Below, piece after piece: positions 18,832 to 25,593 of a stretch of DNA of 25,593 bases (position 1 is the first letter of the stretch; each line of letters begins with the position of its first letter). The DNA comes from a virus, in IMG/VR virus record IMGVR_UViG_3300030061_004364, positions 1 through 25,593 of that record, one strand, 5' to 3'. Below the pieces are notes generated by a model. The model was not told the origin of the DNA, ran no database searches, and worked only from the letters and a program-made list of their open reading frames with translations. The translations under genes and the position numbers were made by a program.

Positions 18832-18844
18832 ACATTACTTTACA

Positions 18845-18878
18845 CAAAAAAAATCCTCAGGTTGTTACACCTGAGGAT
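18845..18878 (-). terminator. Terminator of the beta-barrel gene
   Basis: Minus strand ATCCTCAGGT GTAACA ACCTGAGGAT (18878-18853) then eight T. Perfect 10-bp stem. Confidence 0.92.
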
Positions 18879-18897
18879 CTAAACTTCTTTTTAAGTT

Positions 18898-19620
18898 TTA
18901 GAACTTATAGGTGAGGCCAAACCAAACTGAAGTTTGGCTATCAGCTTCAAGAGCAGCAATGTCAATGTCATTATCAAGATAAGTCACCTTGAGCGTAGGC
19001 TCAACAGTAACACCTAACAATTCTACGTCTGTTGTTACTTTAACAGAGAATTGCTCATAATCGTAGTCATCACCAACGCCTAATTTGGCCGAAGGAGTCA
19101 AGCTCCAATCTTTGCCTAAAGTGGAAGTTTCGAATGTATGACTAATACCCCATGTAGAACCGGTAAAACCATAATCTACATCTTTCCACAAGGAAAGAGA
19201 AGGATTAATCCATTCGGAAATTCCCGTTGGATCTTCGTCGATTGCAATAGTAAGACTTACAGCAGCGGTGCTGTCGATAGCCGGATTATTGATTTGATGA
19301 CTACTGATACCTGCGGAAGTAGAGAATCCAATCTCAGCAACATTCCAGCCTTTTTTGGCTCCTGCTGCAAAATGAGATTGAGTATCTTCTTCGGGTGCGA
19401 GAAGATGGTAACCTCCAGCATAAAGATCTACCCATTTAGTAGGAATCTTAGCATTTGCTCCAGCAAGGATACCGTCGCCGCCATAAGATAAGCCACGAAT
19501 ATTAATTTCGTCTGCATATCCTATAACTGCTTTTACAGAGGGCTTCGGAGAAACCACTTCTTGGGCGTTAGTTAACGCGCAAGAACCAACCAATAACATA
19601 CTGAGAAATAATTTCTTCAT
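18898..19620 (-). CDS. Outer-membrane beta-barrel protein
   Basis: 240 aa from ATG 19620. Signal peptide residues ~1-19 (MKKLFLSMLLVGSCALTNA/Q). The mature protein alternates short amphipathic strands and turns (SVKAVIGYADEINIRGLSYG, WVDLYAGGYHLL, NVAEIGFSTSAGIS, VEPTLKVTYLDND) and ends in VWFGLTYKF: the C-terminal aromatic strand ending in Phe that BAM recognises. Probably 8-12 strands, small porin/OmpW-like size. It is monocistronic with a strong promoter and terminator, unlike its operon neighbours. It may alter the host surface, for example as superinfection exclusion; inference. Confidence 0.75.
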   Translation of the reverse strand: MKKLFLSMLLVGSCALTNAQEVVSPKPSVKAVIGYADEINIRGLSYGGDGILAGANAKIPTKWVDLYAGGYHLLAPEEDTQSHFAAGAKKGWNVAEIGFSTSAGISSHQINNPAIDSTAAVSLTIAIDEDPTGISEWINPSLSLWKDVDYGFTGSTWGISHTFETSTLGKDWSLTPSAKLGVGDDYDYEQFSVKVTTDVELLGVTVEPTLKVTYLDNDIDIAALEADSQTSVWFGLTYKF

Positions 19621-19633
19621 AATGTAAAAAAAG

Positions 19634-19662
19634 ACTATAGCCGCTGAGCGGAAAGAAGTCAA
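19634..19662 (-). promoter_or_regulatory. Promoter of the beta-barrel gene
   Basis: Minus strand TTGACT (19662-19657), 17 bp, TATAGT (19639-19634), 13 bases to ATG. Close to consensus. Confidence 0.8.
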
Positions 19663-19682
19663 GTAAAATTACACTCTTTTTT

Positions 19683-20501
19683 TTACTTTTCTACCTTTTT
19701 TCTTGAATGCTGAAAGATAGGATTGGGTTGCCTTTCGATACAAGAATCGTACATTGTGTCGCCACAAACAATGTGAAAATCTTCCAAAGTGATTGAGTCA
19801 CAATCTTTTAGCATAGCGTGCATAGAGCAATGCTCTAGCCAAAAATGAGTTAGAAAAGATTTAATATATTTTTTGTTAACCACATGAAGCATATTTCCAC
19901 ATACTCGATGGTGTTGGCTCCAGCCAGAATTAGGATGATCAGCAGTTGTGATTCCTTCCTGTTCAGCTCGATGTATACCTTCTTCTTTCCATAAATAATT
20001 AATTTTATTATAATTTATATCAATTTGATCGAGAGGCTTCTTCAGAGTGAGGTCACATCTAATGAAAATATAAATATCTGCCGTAGGGATAGCGTCCTGA
20101 ATAGTTAGAAAACGAAACCCTTGAATAGGGTAGCCGAAGGAAAATGCACCAAAACGCTCATAACGAATTTTAAAATAATTAATCATACTCTCTATTTCGT
20201 GATCACTAACATTGCCATTGTAATCCATGTTGTGAGCATCGTACATTTTGAGGTATTGTTGATATTTAGGATTATCTTCTTTATTTGTGATAATTGCGCA
20301 TTCAACATCGTAGCCCATTTGGCTTAAAGGCGCATGAAGTTGTTTCATATGATTGTGGTGACTAAACTCCATATCTAAGTCAAAGTGCCACCCCGTTTCA
20401 CAATGGTAAAAGTTAGGATAGTAAGATAAACCAGTATAAAAAACAAAAGCTTTCTTACGGGGGCCAAATCTTATCTGATTATTTTCAATTCGCACATCCA
20501 T
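19683..20501 (-). CDS. Probable glycosyltransferase-like protein
   Basis: 272 aa. Not confidently assigned. Residues ~15-80: AFVFYTGLSYYP, then MKQLHAPLSQMGYDVECAIITNKED; ~130-160: FLTIQDAIPTADIYIFIRCDLTLKKPLD, a strand ending in an acidic site as in GT-A type enzymes that read 'I.R.D..l.kp'; ~200-222: HRVCGNMLHVVNKKYIKSFL, similar to the 'g..l.v.....yi..f' part of such phage and bacterial proteins. His-rich overall. Divergent from the carbamoyltransferase and near the GT10 gene, which supports a glycan role. Starts with ATG 20501. Confidence 0.5.
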   Translation of the reverse strand: MDVRIENNQIRFGPRKKAFVFYTGLSYYPNFYHCETGWHFDLDMEFSHHNHMKQLHAPLSQMGYDVECAIITNKEDNPKYQQYLKMYDAHNMDYNGNVSDHEIESMINYFKIRYERFGAFSFGYPIQGFRFLTIQDAIPTADIYIFIRCDLTLKKPLDQIDINYNKINYLWKEEGIHRAEQEGITTADHPNSGWSQHHRVCGNMLHVVNKKYIKSFLTHFWLEHCSMHAMLKDCDSITLEDFHIVCGDTMYDSCIERQPNPIFQHSRKKVEK

Positions 20502-20521
20502 TAGAAATAATCATAAAATGC

Positions 20522-20549
20522 TTGACTTTTTAAAGTGTTAAATTATTAT
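20522..20549 (+). promoter_or_regulatory. Promoter of the carbamoyltransferase operon
   Basis: TTGACT (20522-20527), 16 bp, TATTAT (20544-20549), 20 bases to ATG 20570. Confidence 0.7.
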
Positions 20550-20569
20550 TTTTGTTTAAGACATAAAAG

Positions 20570-22264
20570 ATGAATATATTAGGAATTACTCACAAGTATG
20601 CATATAATCAAGCTGCTTGTTTAATTTCGGATGGTAGGCTCGTGGCTTTTGCCGAAGAAGAAAGGTTTACTAGAGAAAAGCAAGCCCCTCAACAATTCCC
20701 TTCTAATGCAATTAAGTATTGTTTGAAAATAGGTAATTTAGAATCATGGGAAATAGATGAAGTTGCGGTAGGATTTAACAAAATAGAAGATGTATGGAAG
20801 ACAGTTACCACTTTGGAGTTTGCCGATTATTGTAATCACGAGTTCAAGCGTATAGAGTTTTGCAGAGGGCCAGATCTTGAAATTTATTATGAAGCAGACA
20901 CTATTCGCGATATTCATCTTCATGGACTACCTGTTGGCCATATTACTTGGCATGACCATCATGAAGCTCATGTAGCAAGCGCCGTAGCCACCTGTAACTT
21001 CCATGAAAGCATCTTACATACTGAAGGTTGTAATTATATTTCAATAGATGGAGATGGTGGAAAAACGGCGGGGCGTACAGGATTCTTCGACGGAAGGAAT
21101 ATAAGGAATGATCAGTATTTTCATTGCATAGGTTCAATAGGTTGCTTCTACGAAGAGGTGACTAAATTTTTAGGCTTTAAAAATCATCAAGGAGAAGGTA
21201 AGGTAATGGGATTAGCCAGCTACGGCCAATATGATGAAAATTTATTGCCTCGTACTTTATTTTTTAGAAATAAAGGTGGGATTCTCCAGTTAGACAGAAA
21301 CGGAACTATAGACCACTTAGAAGAGTTAAAAAAACAAGGAGTTCAGGAGAAGGTAGAAAAAAATATTTTATGTGAAGAGGCTGTCAATTTAGCACATACA
21401 GCACAAGTATATTTAGAGGAAGTAGTTATTGATGCAGCTCGCAATTTAGCAGAAAAAAATAATTGTCATAATTTTGTTTTAGCAGGCGGTTCTTTACTAA
21501 ACTGTTCTGCTAATGGAAAGCTACTTCAACAAGATTTTGTAGAGAGGTTATTTATCCAGCCAGCTTCTCACGATGCCGGCACTGCGTTAGGTGCAGCGAT
21601 TTTAAGTTACAGCAAGCAAATTAATAAAATACCTCAATTCCCTTTCCCTACAGCTTACTGGGGATCACGTTTTACAACAAGTCAAGTTGAAGAGTATTTA
21701 GCTTCGGTAGAGACTATATCGTATACTCCGGTAGACGCCATAGAAACTCTTGCTAGATTACTAAAAGAAGATCATGTAATAGGTTATTTTGATGGAGCTG
21801 CTGAAGTAGGGCCACGAGCTTTATGCCATCGTAGTATTTTAGCTAACCCTACGAAAAAAGAAAATTTAGATAGGGTTAATAATATTAAGGGCCGGGAGCA
21901 TTGGCGTCCATTAGCCCCGGTTATCAAAGAAGATAGATTTTATGATATTGTTAAAATGAACCAATTATCTCCTTTTATGTTGATAGCTGGAGAAGTCAAA
22001 GAAGAATGGAGATCTAAGATACCTGCGGTGACTCATGTCGACAATACTTGCCGACCCCAGTCAGTTAATAAAACGCAGAACTTAATAATCCATGAAGCTC
22101 TAACGTTGTTTGAAAAAGAAACAGGATGCCCGGTTTTTATGAATACGAGTTTTAACTTAAGAGGGGAACCGATAGTAGATAGCCCTAAAGATGCAGTAAA
22201 TACTTTTTTAAATTCAAATTTAGATTATTTGCTTATTCAAGGTTTCTTAGTAGAAAGAATTTAA
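20570..22264 (+). CDS. Carbamoyltransferase, NodU/CmcH family
   Basis: 564 aa, full family length. N-terminal ASKHA-type domain: NILGITHKYAYNQAACLISDG, AFAEEERFTREK, ITWHDHHEAHVASA (~res 123-136, conserved metal-binding His cluster), YISIDGDGGKTAGRTGFF, GKVMGLASYG, FVLAGGSLLNCSANGKL. C-terminal domain: GYFDGAAEVGPRALCHRSIL (~res 405-424), HWRPLAPVI and MNTSFNLRGEPIVDSPKDA. The family transfers a carbamoyl group from carbamoyl phosphate, with ATP, to a hydroxyl of a sugar or antibiotic. In phages it may decorate a glycan or a modified nucleotide; here the glycosyltransferases nearby favour a glycan. Confidence 0.93.
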   Translation: MNILGITHKYAYNQAACLISDGRLVAFAEEERFTREKQAPQQFPSNAIKYCLKIGNLESWEIDEVAVGFNKIEDVWKTVTTLEFADYCNHEFKRIEFCRGPDLEIYYEADTIRDIHLHGLPVGHITWHDHHEAHVASAVATCNFHESILHTEGCNYISIDGDGGKTAGRTGFFDGRNIRNDQYFHCIGSIGCFYEEVTKFLGFKNHQGEGKVMGLASYGQYDENLLPRTLFFRNKGGILQLDRNGTIDHLEELKKQGVQEKVEKNILCEEAVNLAHTAQVYLEEVVIDAARNLAEKNNCHNFVLAGGSLLNCSANGKLLQQDFVERLFIQPASHDAGTALGAAILSYSKQINKIPQFPFPTAYWGSRFTTSQVEEYLASVETISYTPVDAIETLARLLKEDHVIGYFDGAAEVGPRALCHRSILANPTKKENLDRVNNIKGREHWRPLAPVIKEDRFYDIVKMNQLSPFMLIAGEVKEEWRSKIPAVTHVDNTCRPQSVNKTQNLIIHEALTLFEKETGCPVFMNTSFNLRGEPIVDSPKDAVNTFLNSNLDYLLIQGFLVERI

Positions 22265-22266
22265 TA

Positions 22267-22887
22267 ATGGCTCAACTTAACAAAAGTTTTTCTTTTATTT
22301 TGGATAACGTTTTAGATAGACAGGATTTCTTAGAGTACAAAAATTATTTTCAGAATACCGCTGTTTATCGAACAGTGGAAGCAGATGGAAACAAAAAGTT
22401 TTATGTAGCGGATGCACTATACGGTCTTGAAGAAAAAATAACTACAGCTCTTAGAGAAGTATGGAAAACGGATGTTAAGGTAATTTTACCAGTAGTTCGC
22501 CGCGCCACTCAATATATTGATACAAATTGGGCTATTCACTCTGATCTCCATGTTGGGGTAGAAGAAAGCCCCCAATATGGCGCAGTGTTTTATCTAACCC
22601 AAAACGATAACGAATTAAATGGGACTGCCTTATGGAAGCATAAAGATCTGGGCTATCATATGTCACGAGATTTATCTAAAAAAGAAATCGCTGAATTGTC
22701 AGATCGAGATTATAATGACCTTGAAAAATGGGAGTTAAGTTCAGTTTTAGGCGGAATTGAAAATAGATTAATATCCTATCCGGCCGAATACTTTCATTCT
22801 AAATTTCCAGCACAAGCATGGGGCGCAACCCAAAAAGATTGCCGAATTGTATTTGTATTATTTTATTCTTTACAGACTAAACTTTAA
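22267..22887 (+). CDS. 2OG-Fe(II) dioxygenase-like protein
   Basis: 206 aa. Double-stranded beta-helix pattern with the iron facial triad HSD (H91, D93) and H177 in YPAEYFHSKFP, plus R193 in DCRIVFVLFY as likely 2-oxoglutarate binder. The 'NRLISYPAEYFHS' segment resembles DUF6445-type proteins. It probably hydroxylates or oxidises a small molecule or sugar, possibly the carbamoyltransferase's substrate. Two bases downstream of the carbamoyltransferase, so the pair is one operon. Confidence 0.72.
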   Translation: MAQLNKSFSFILDNVLDRQDFLEYKNYFQNTAVYRTVEADGNKKFYVADALYGLEEKITTALREVWKTDVKVILPVVRRATQYIDTNWAIHSDLHVGVEESPQYGAVFYLTQNDNELNGTALWKHKDLGYHMSRDLSKKEIAELSDRDYNDLEKWELSSVLGGIENRLISYPAEYFHSKFPAQAWGATQKDCRIVFVLFYSLQTKL

Positions 22888-23054
22888 TGAAAGAAAAATT
22901 CCACGAAGTCCACGTTTTGACTCAACAGTTAGTATCTCAGTTAATGTATTGTACCAGCAGGTTAAATGAACCAGACTTTCAAAAAGTATCTGATGAGATA
23001 TTGGCGCTCTTAGACTCCTACCAACACAAAGTAAAAAAACTAAAAGTGAAGTAG
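22887..23054 (+). CDS. Small helical protein, 55 aa
   Basis: MKEKFHEVHVLTQQLVSQLM... DSYQHKVKKLKVK. Two helices predicted by eye. The ATG overlaps the previous stop (TAATG), strong evidence of translation in the same operon. Not recognised; perhaps a partner subunit. Confidence 0.62.
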   Translation: MKEKFHEVHVLTQQLVSQLMYCTSRLNEPDFQKVSDEILALLDSYQHKVKKLKVK

Positions 23055-23136
23055 CTTTATATAGACACAAAAAATAGGTTAGCGATACTATGAATAATAT
23101 CGCTTTAGCCCACGGTGCAGTGAAAGATAAAATCTT

Positions 23137-23331
23137 TTAACCGGCTATTAAACCGATTCCGCTGCCGTTGAGATTGAAACCACAAGAGGGAACAAAGGTA
23201 TTGACGCCGCTTAAGACAGCTTCAAGAGTAGGATTGTCACCACGGATAGTAGTGGACACATCTTCAGCTATTATACCTCCTGTTGGGGTAATTTCTTCAT
23301 TCCGATTGAATTGATAAGTGTAATCTGGCAT
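23137..23331 (-). CDS. Small hypothetical protein, 64 aa
   Basis: MPDYTYQFNRNEEITPTGGI... VSTTIRGDNPTLEAVLSGVN... GFNLNGSGIGLIAG. Beta-rich, mostly uncharged. Not recognised. One base after the gene at 23333, so last in the minus-strand operon. Small virion proteins often look like this, but nothing more can be claimed. Confidence 0.6.
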   Translation of the reverse strand: MPDYTYQFNRNEEITPTGGIIAEDVSTTIRGDNPTLEAVLSGVNTFVPSCGFNLNGSGIGLIAG

Positions 23332-23332
23332 T

Positions 23333-23605
23333 TTATTTATTATTAATTAATTCTGTTATTTTTTCTACAGCTTTTTCTTTTACGTTGTCAGCTGCTTTGT
23401 CAACGACTGCTTCTACAGATTTTTCAACCGCAGTATTCACTACTTTTTCTTTCAAAAGATCTTTTTTTTCTTGAAGCTTCTCTCCAAAGATAAATGCTAA
23501 AGCGATAGCGACCGCTATAACAATGAGAGCTAAAGTAGCTCTTTTTTTAAAAGTTTTGCTTTTTTCTACTTGTTCTTGCCTCAGCTTAATTTTTCTTTTT
23601 TTCAT
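23333..23605 (-). CDS. Single-pass membrane protein with charged helix
   Basis: 90 aa. Basic N-terminus (MKKRKIKLRQEQVEKSKTFK), one hydrophobic helix (~res 24-41, LALIVIAVAIALAFIFG), then a long amphipathic Lys/Glu/Val helix (KVVNTAVEKSVEAVVDKAAD). Type II topology, the form of inner-membrane spanins or small phage membrane proteins. Its start overlaps the MscS-like gene by 20 bases. Confidence 0.65.
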   Translation of the reverse strand: MKKRKIKLRQEQVEKSKTFKKRATLALIVIAVAIALAFIFGEKLQEKKDLLKEKVVNTAVEKSVEAVVDKAADNVKEKAVEKITELINNK

Positions 23606-24020
23606 TTTTTAAAAAATCTGCATCTCCACCTTTAGGTAAATAAGGGTCGCCTCCATTTAATGGAAGAGTTTTTTCAATAGTTAATTCTTTTAGTTGTTCG
23701 TTAGGTACTACCATCTTACTTTTACGATCAGTCATATAAAATGTAGTGCTTGTAATTCCTACCCGAACAATACGAGCTTGTCGCCCTGAAATATAGATAA
23801 TATCGTCATTATTAAAATGAGAGCCATAAAAAACCATAATCCCTTTGGCAAAATTCATCATTACATCTTTAATAAGAATAACCGCTACTCCTGCAAAGAA
23901 GAACCAGCCATATTGGGAGAATAAATTTTTAGCAACATCTTCAAATTGATTAGTTTCAAGTCCAGATAACTGGTCGATCAAATTAGTATTACCCAATAAA
24001 TTAGTTAAGCTATCTGTCAT
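23586..24020 (-). CDS. Mini MscS-like mechanosensitive channel protein
   Basis: 144 aa. One transmembrane helix (~res 37-57) continues into LIKDVMMNFAKGIMVFYGSH, the position of MscS TM3, then the MscS beta-domain: NNDDIIYISGRQARIVRVGI, TSTTFYMTDRKSKMVVPNEQLKEL (compare 'GDxVxIxGxxGxVxxIgxxxTxxxxxDgxxvxiPNsxl'). The C-terminal alpha/beta cage is missing, and the family's first two helices are absent, so this is a minimal channel core. Overlaps both neighbours (ATGA with the lipoprotein gene). Could alter membrane tension response during lysis or packaging; inference. Confidence 0.75.
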   Translation of the reverse strand: MTDSLTNLLGNTNLIDQLSGLETNQFEDVAKNLFSQYGWFFFAGVAVILIKDVMMNFAKGIMVFYGSHFNNDDIIYISGRQARIVRVGITSTTFYMTDRKSKMVVPNEQLKELTIEKTLPLNGGDPYLPKGGDADFLKNEKKKN

Positions 24021-24205
24021 TTTTTGTCATCCATTGGCATTAATTTAGGCCAAGACGTTAAAGGTTCTACATTTTTTTGTGGTTGCGGTACAGGCGGTTC
24101 ATAATATTCCAATTCAATTCCCGTTAGGCTTACATCTACCTCTTTTAAGTTGGCGCATCCTGTGAGCAAAATTATCAAAATTAAATATTTGAAAAATTGT
24201 TTCAC
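24017..24205 (-). CDS. Small lipoprotein, 62 aa
   Basis: Start GTG 24205; signal peptide with lipobox LTGC (~res 14-17), mature part ANLKEVDVSLTGIELEYYEP PVPQPQKNVEPL with a Pro-rich centre. Pro-rich lipoprotein next to a single-pass membrane protein recalls a spanin pair (Rz1/Rz), but sequence proof is lacking. First gene of the operon 24205-23137; its end overlaps the MscS-like gene by 4 bases. Confidence 0.65.
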   Translation of the reverse strand: MKQFFKYLILIILLTGCANLKEVDVSLTGIELEYYEPPVPQPQKNVEPLTSWPKLMPMDDKK

Positions 24206-24354
24206 AATAAGTTTTACACTTGCTGTGCATTATTTCCCAAAAATTATTTCAAATTAGGGTATATTACTCTAAAAGAATATCATAACTTGAAAAACCCTAT
24301 AAAAAACAAAAAAAAGTTCTGGTATAGTACTTGCGGTGTATATAACATATGTCT

Positions 24355-24849
24355 ATGAAACACTTTATGAATAAATATATTAAGTTTATTATAATCGCAG
24401 CACTGTTAGTTTGTGGCGCTAACACACTCCAAGCTGATTCAAACCCCAAAACAAATAAGGTTGCTACAGTTAAAGCTAAGAAACCCGAGAGACGAGGGGT
24501 TCGATCCACAAATAAAGTATCGACTGAAGCTCGAAAGAAGCATGCTGCTGCTGCTAAAAAAATTAGAGAAGCAGTTAAAGCTGGAAAACTTACTCAAGCC
24601 CAAGCAAAAGCAAAATATGCAGCATTGAGAAAGAAAATAGCTCCTGCTAGATCATCTAAGGCAGCCATTCTAAAAAGATTCGATAAAAACAAAGATGGGA
24701 AACTTTGTGATAACGAAAAAGCAGCAATGAAAAAAACGCTTGCTGAAAGAAAGAAAAAGGATGCTAAAAGGGGCAGTAAGTCGCGTCGTGAGAGAGGTGC
24801 AAACCCTCGTCGCGGAGGAGATAGAAAAAAGAGACCAGCGCGCAAATAA
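24355..24849 (+). CDS. Secreted basic protein with EF-hand
   Basis: 164 aa from ATG 24355 (ATG 24349 also possible). Signal peptide residues ~1-28 (YIKFIIIAALLVCGANTLQA/D). Mature protein extremely Lys/Arg/Ala-rich, with a helical pair EARKKHAAAAKKIREAVKAGKLTQAQAKAKY and a canonical EF-hand loop at RFDKNKDGKLCDNEKAAM (D-x-N-x-D-G-x-L-x-x-x-E), then an Arg/Gly tail. EF-hand proteins of this secreted type occur in Verrucomicrobiota and Planctomycetota. Role unknown; may bind anionic polymer and Ca2+. The gene is monocistronic. Confidence 0.7.
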   Translation: MKHFMNKYIKFIIIAALLVCGANTLQADSNPKTNKVATVKAKKPERRGVRSTNKVSTEARKKHAAAAKKIREAVKAGKLTQAQAKAKYAALRKKIAPARSSKAAILKRFDKNKDGKLCDNEKAAMKKTLAERKKKDAKRGSKSRRERGANPRRGGDRKKRPARK

Positions 24850-24873
24850 AAAAAATTGAAAGCCCAGTAACAA

Positions 24874-24900
24874 AAAAGCCCCGCGATGAGCGGGGCTTTT
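24874..24900. terminator. Bidirectional terminator between convergent genes
   Basis: AAAAGCCCCGC GATGA GCGGGGCTTTT, perfect 11-bp stem, ends the + strand EF-hand gene and the minus-strand gene at 24915. Confidence 0.92.
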
Positions 24901-24914
24901 ACTTTTAAAAGTGC

Positions 24915-25370
24915 TTACATATCATGAGGATCAACTCCCGGAACAGTATGCTGATTGTCGCCACTGCCTTCTACGTAAGGGAAAGGAAAAGAAGTCCATC
25001 TAACTGGCGTATGAAGTTTACCTGAAATAGCTTCTTCTAAGTGATGGCACCAGCATAAGCCTGAAGCGTATTCATTTGCTAAGCCACTAATATTTCCACT
25101 AACATAATCAGGAGTATAACAAATAGCGTAACCTGATCGGTTACTTTGACCGCTAGCAGGCCAATCGGGAATGGGATCGGTCCACCCCAAGAAACCTGTA
25201 GTTCCATCAATATAACTTCCTTCTGTTGCGGGGATTCCATTTGCATCTACGCCTGAAAAAATACAATTCATACCTACAACCAAGGATTGGCACCCTGTTT
25301 CTAAAGAGTTGTTGTACATTGGCTCTAGCCGTGAAAAAGTATAAGTATAGGTTCCTGATAAGTGGCTCAT
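24915..25370 (-). CDS. Hypothetical phage protein, 151 aa
   Basis: MSHLSGTYTYTFSRLEPMYN..., beta-rich, with GTTGFLGWTDPIPDWPAS, AICYTPDYVSGNISG, CWCHHLEEA and RWTSFPFPYVEGSGDNQHTV. Many Trp/Tyr/Pro and no membrane segment; amino-acid composition resembles phage tail or virion proteins. Not recognised. A 31-base gap separates it from the coiled-coil gene on its upstream side. Confidence 0.6.
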   Translation of the reverse strand: MSHLSGTYTYTFSRLEPMYNNSLETGCQSLVVGMNCIFSGVDANGIPATEGSYIDGTTGFLGWTDPIPDWPASGQSNRSGYAICYTPDYVSGNISGLANEYASGLCWCHHLEEAISGKLHTPVRWTSFPFPYVEGSGDNQHTVPGVDPHDM

Positions 25371-25401
25371 TTTATTATAATATGTTTAGATTTGTTTTTG
25401 T

Positions 25402-25593
25402 CTAGTTTTTTGGAATACTTCCAATTTTGGGGGAAGATTGAGCATTGTGTTTGGCTACCTCTAACTCTAGCAGTCTAACTCTTTCGCTGACTCGGCGAAG
25501 ATCGCTCGTATTTCCTGTAATAGCTTTTTGAAGAACGGTCATCTCAGTGATTTTTTTATCCATCTTAATTAAATGCTGTTCAAGCTTGTCGAA
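25402..25593 (-). CDS. Partial coiled-coil protein, C-terminal part
   Basis: The frame enters at the window edge and ends at TAG 25402; 63 codons are visible: FDKLEQHLIKMDKKITEMTV LQ..., a continuous coiled coil (LRRVSERVRLLELEVAKH) and a Pro/Ser tail. The true start is outside. Coiled-coil phage proteins of this kind are often chaperones or membrane-associated, but no assignment is possible. Confidence 0.6.
   Translation of the reverse strand, partial: FDKLEQHLIKMDKKITEMTVLQKAITGNTSDLRRVSERVRLLELEVAKHNAQSSPKIGSIPKN

Noticed and set aside
23700-24130. Additional palindromic elements (CGTTAGGT at ~23707, CGTTAGGC at ~24121)
   Set aside because: Single 8-mer matches inside coding sequence without left arm, GC core or TGTCAA end; chance.
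24480-24520. GGGGTTCGATCC as a tRNA T-arm
   Set aside because: No D-arm, anticodon arm or acceptor stem around it; it lies in a coding frame with consistent composition.

Overview
The window reads as part of a large, AT-rich genome of a tailed phage. Supporting genes are a RuvB-like AAA+ ATPase, a DUF932 protein, a gp88-type protein, a secreted SleB-type cell-wall hydrolase, an encoded tRNA-Cys, a long structural-looking protein and many tiny overlapping genes. The host cannot be named from sequence alone. Promoters are sigma70-like (TTGACA / TATAAT-like) and Shine-Dalgarno sites are scarce. Several secreted proteins (C-type lectin-like, beta-barrel, prepilin, GspC/PilP-like, EF-hand) would suit a marine Gram-negative host, perhaps Verrucomicrobiota or Planctomycetota; that is inference.

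Layout. 0.2-2.7 kb: small + strand genes, a mini HExxH metalloprotease on the minus strand, and the RuvB-like ATPase. 2.9-11.1 kb: an accessory region of mostly very small genes cut into modules by nine copies of a ~49 bp GC-rich palindromic element (arms TTGACAYCTAACG / CGTTAGRTGTCAA), most beside an intrinsic terminator. Most minus-strand genes here have their own promoter with a near-fixed geometry (TTGAC-, 16 bp, TATACT-like, 10 bp, GTTATG), which predicts leaderless mRNAs whose proteins begin M(R/K)(D/E). This region also holds the gp88-like, DUF932 and SleB genes and tRNA-Cys. 11.1-11.55 kb: a gene-free, hairpin-rich stretch that looks like a structured RNA on the minus strand. 11.5-12.9 kb: more leaderless small genes. 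13.2-16.3 kb: a secreted C-type lectin-like protein, small membrane proteins and lipoproteins, and a GT10 fucosyltransferase. 16.3-18.8 kb (minus): an overlapping operon of a structural-looking 394 aa protein, a GspC/PilP-like protein and a pseudopilin with a doubled prepilin motif. 18.9-20.5 kb (minus): an outer-membrane beta-barrel with its own promoter and terminator, and a probable glycosyltransferase. 20.6-23.05 kb (+): a NodU/CmcH carbamoyltransferase, a 2OG-Fe(II) oxygenase-like protein and a small partner. 23.1-24.2 kb (minus): a tight operon with a mini MscS-like protein, a lipoprotein and a membrane protein. 24.3-25.6 kb: a secreted EF-hand protein, a possible structural protein and a truncated coiled-coil gene.

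How they may work together (inference): the early/accessory modules look independently transcribed and exchangeable, with the palindromes as boundaries. The right half appears to remodel the cell surface (lectin, beta-barrel, pilin-like proteins, MscS-like channel) and to make or decorate a glycan (fucosyl-, second glycosyl- and carbamoyl-transfer, oxygenation).
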